Source of the DNA: Thalassotalea litorea
Lineage (GTDB): Bacteria > Pseudomonadota > Gammaproteobacteria > Enterobacterales > Alteromonadaceae
Length of the DNA: 64,000 nucleotides
Direction of reading: 5' to 3'
NCBI RefSeq assembly: GCF_005843925.1
Contig: NZ_VCBC01000012.1
Span: 62,001-126,000, forward strand
Below are positions 62,984 to 64,000 of this stretch, piece by piece (the stretch's first letter is position 1; every line of letters starts with the position of its first letter). The position numbers and the translations under genes were made by a program. The notes beneath the pieces were generated by a model. It had not been told where the DNA came from. It ran no database searches and saw only the letters and a list, made by a program, of their open reading frames with translations.

Positions 62984-64000
62984 AGGATGACTCCCAATAA
63001 CAATAATGCGGTGCCGAGCCCAAGAGTCGCCGCATACCAGCGTAATCGTCCACTTTGTGCGGCTTTCATGGCACTGTGCCAGGTAAAGGTGTTCCAGCTA
63101 ATCAGCTGCACCAGTAAATCAATCACATCTTTTCGATTAATGTTTGCTAGCCAGACAAACGGCTTAACAACTAAGGCGTTATAGGTCGAATCAAAACCAA
63201 GTCCGTTATGACTAAACCGATACACACTGCTTGTACCCGGCACAGCGGGCGAAGACTCGGTTTTGGGGAAGTACAATAGATATGCTACACCGATACCAAG
63301 CAATGGCGCGATAATCGCGACGGTATGCAACCAGGCAGGTCCATGTTGACTGGCAACGGGCGCACTGAACACCTGCTCTAAGTGAGTGGGAATATAGCCA
63401 CCACCAAGTGCCAACAATGCCAGAATGACCAGCGGCAGGACAATTAGCCCATGGCGCTGAGGAAGTAATTCATGCTCTGCTCGATATGGCCCAAAAAAGG
63501 TGATAAATACCAGGCGAAAACTGTAGACGCTGGTAATAAATGCGCCGACAACCGCTAACCACCAGAATACTGGGCCTGCGGTTTTTGATTGCCATAGTTC
63601 GGCAATGATCGCTTCTTTAGAAACAAATCCTGATGTACCTGGAAACGCGATCAGAGCCGCGATACCGATTAAAAACAAAATCGATATCAGGGGCATTCGT
63701 TTTAATAACCCCCCCATTTTAAAAATATTTTGTTGATGATGCACCGCCAGAATTATTGCGCCAGCACCAAGGAATAATAATGCTTTGAAAAAGGCATGGG
63801 TCATAAGGTGAGTGACCGCGGCGACATTGGCACCAGCCCCTAGCCCAAGCATCATGTAACCGATTTGGCTCATGGTGGAATATGCCAGTACTCGCTTAAT
63901 ATCTTCCTGAGCTAGCGCGGCAATGCCAGCGATTAACAAGGTTAGGCAACCAACCCAGGCGACCAGATTGAGGATTTCCGGAGCCAGTAGATATACACCT
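62980..64000 (-). CDS. nuoL: NADH-quinone oxidoreductase subunit L (partial, N-terminus beyond the window)
   Basis: About 340 C-terminal residues of NuoL (normal about 610), reading continuously to the window edge; the open frame at 64000 begins VYLLAPEILNLVAWVGC. It has IKRVLAYSTMSQIGYMMLGLG, THAFFKALLFLGAGAIIL and the long lateral helix region near the C-terminus. The true start lies upstream of position 64000 on the minus strand, so the apparent TTG at 63939 is just an internal leucine. Confidence 0.95.
   Translation of the reverse strand, partial: GVYLLAPEILNLVAWVGCLTLLIAGIAALAQEDIKRVLAYSTMSQIGYMMLGLGAGANVAAVTHLMTHAFFKALLFLGAGAIILAVHHQQNIFKMGGLLKRMPLISILFLIGIAALIAFPGTSGFVSKEAIIAELWQSKTAGPVFWWLAVVGAFITSVYSFRLVFITFFGPYRAEHELLPQRHGLIVLPLVILALLALGGGYIPTHLEQVFSAPVASQHGPAWLHTVAIIAPLLGIGVAYLLYFPKTESSPAVPGTSSVYRFSHNGLGFDSTYNALVVKPFVWLANINRKDVIDLLVQLISWNTFTWHSAMKAAQSGRLRWYAATLGLGTALLLLGVIL

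Overview
The window reads as a chromosomal segment of a marine, heterotrophic gammaproteobacterium, most likely of the order Alteromonadales (Colwelliaceae or Thalassotalea-like; this placement is inferred from gene families and gene order, not tested). Supporting signs are several TonB-dependent receptors, cobalamin riboswitches, gammaproteobacterial neighbourhoods (yciV-sua5-scpA-scpB-rluB beside trpEGD(CF)BA, ilvIH with a leader peptide) and moderate G+C. I see no rRNA, tRNA, phage, plasmid or intact insertion sequence.

Layout. 1-7,726 is a vitamin B12 module: a cobalamin riboswitch, a BtuD-type ATPase, BtuC, cobyric acid synthase, corrinoid adenosyltransferase and BtuF, then a second cobalamin riboswitch in front of a BtuB receptor. 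8,088-8,532 is a tiny two-gene unit: a double-glycine-leader peptide (bacteriocin/microcin-like) followed by a small two-helix membrane protein that could give immunity. astB (minus) follows, then ilvIH behind a promoter, a 22-codon Ile/Leu/Val-rich leader and an attenuator. A GNAT acetyltransferase, a DUF3604 protein and a repeat-rich convergent intergenic region lead to a minus-strand redox cassette at 15,775-20,510: membrane-bound AraC-type regulator, diheme cytochrome c, diheme cytochrome c peroxidase-like protein and a beta-helix protein fused to a cytochrome c domain. Next come an unrecognised exported protein and two tandemly duplicated TonB receptors with matching leaders. 28,065-34,353 holds a GDSL esterase and a probable nucleobase or hydantoin-like uptake module (Lrp/AsnC regulator, TonB receptor, NCS1 permease, DUF917) with a shared palindrome.

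34,738-40,600 contains a Tat-type peptidase M15-like protein, an Ada-AlkA fusion plus ogt for alkylation repair, a sulfatase and small hypotheticals. 40,647-51,917 is conserved housekeeping: rluB, scpB, scpA, sua5-like and yciV on minus, and the attenuated trp operon with a short DUF2897-like membrane ORF on plus. 52,198-59,759 has a GlsB-like protein, ppiC, a beta-carbonic anhydrase, hppD behind a TyrR-like box, a 10-copy 36-bp tandem repeat, a DEAD-box helicase, a Vgb-like beta-propeller and a DGSG-repeat lipoprotein. The window ends inside nuoL of a nuoLMN (complex I) operon on minus.

Least explained parts: the GGGTGTCTT repeat family at two distant loci (both with a 36-bp period), the beta-helix/cytochrome cassette, the double-glycine peptide pair, and the paired leader palindromes of the duplicated receptors. 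No function or novelty claim here has been checked against a database.
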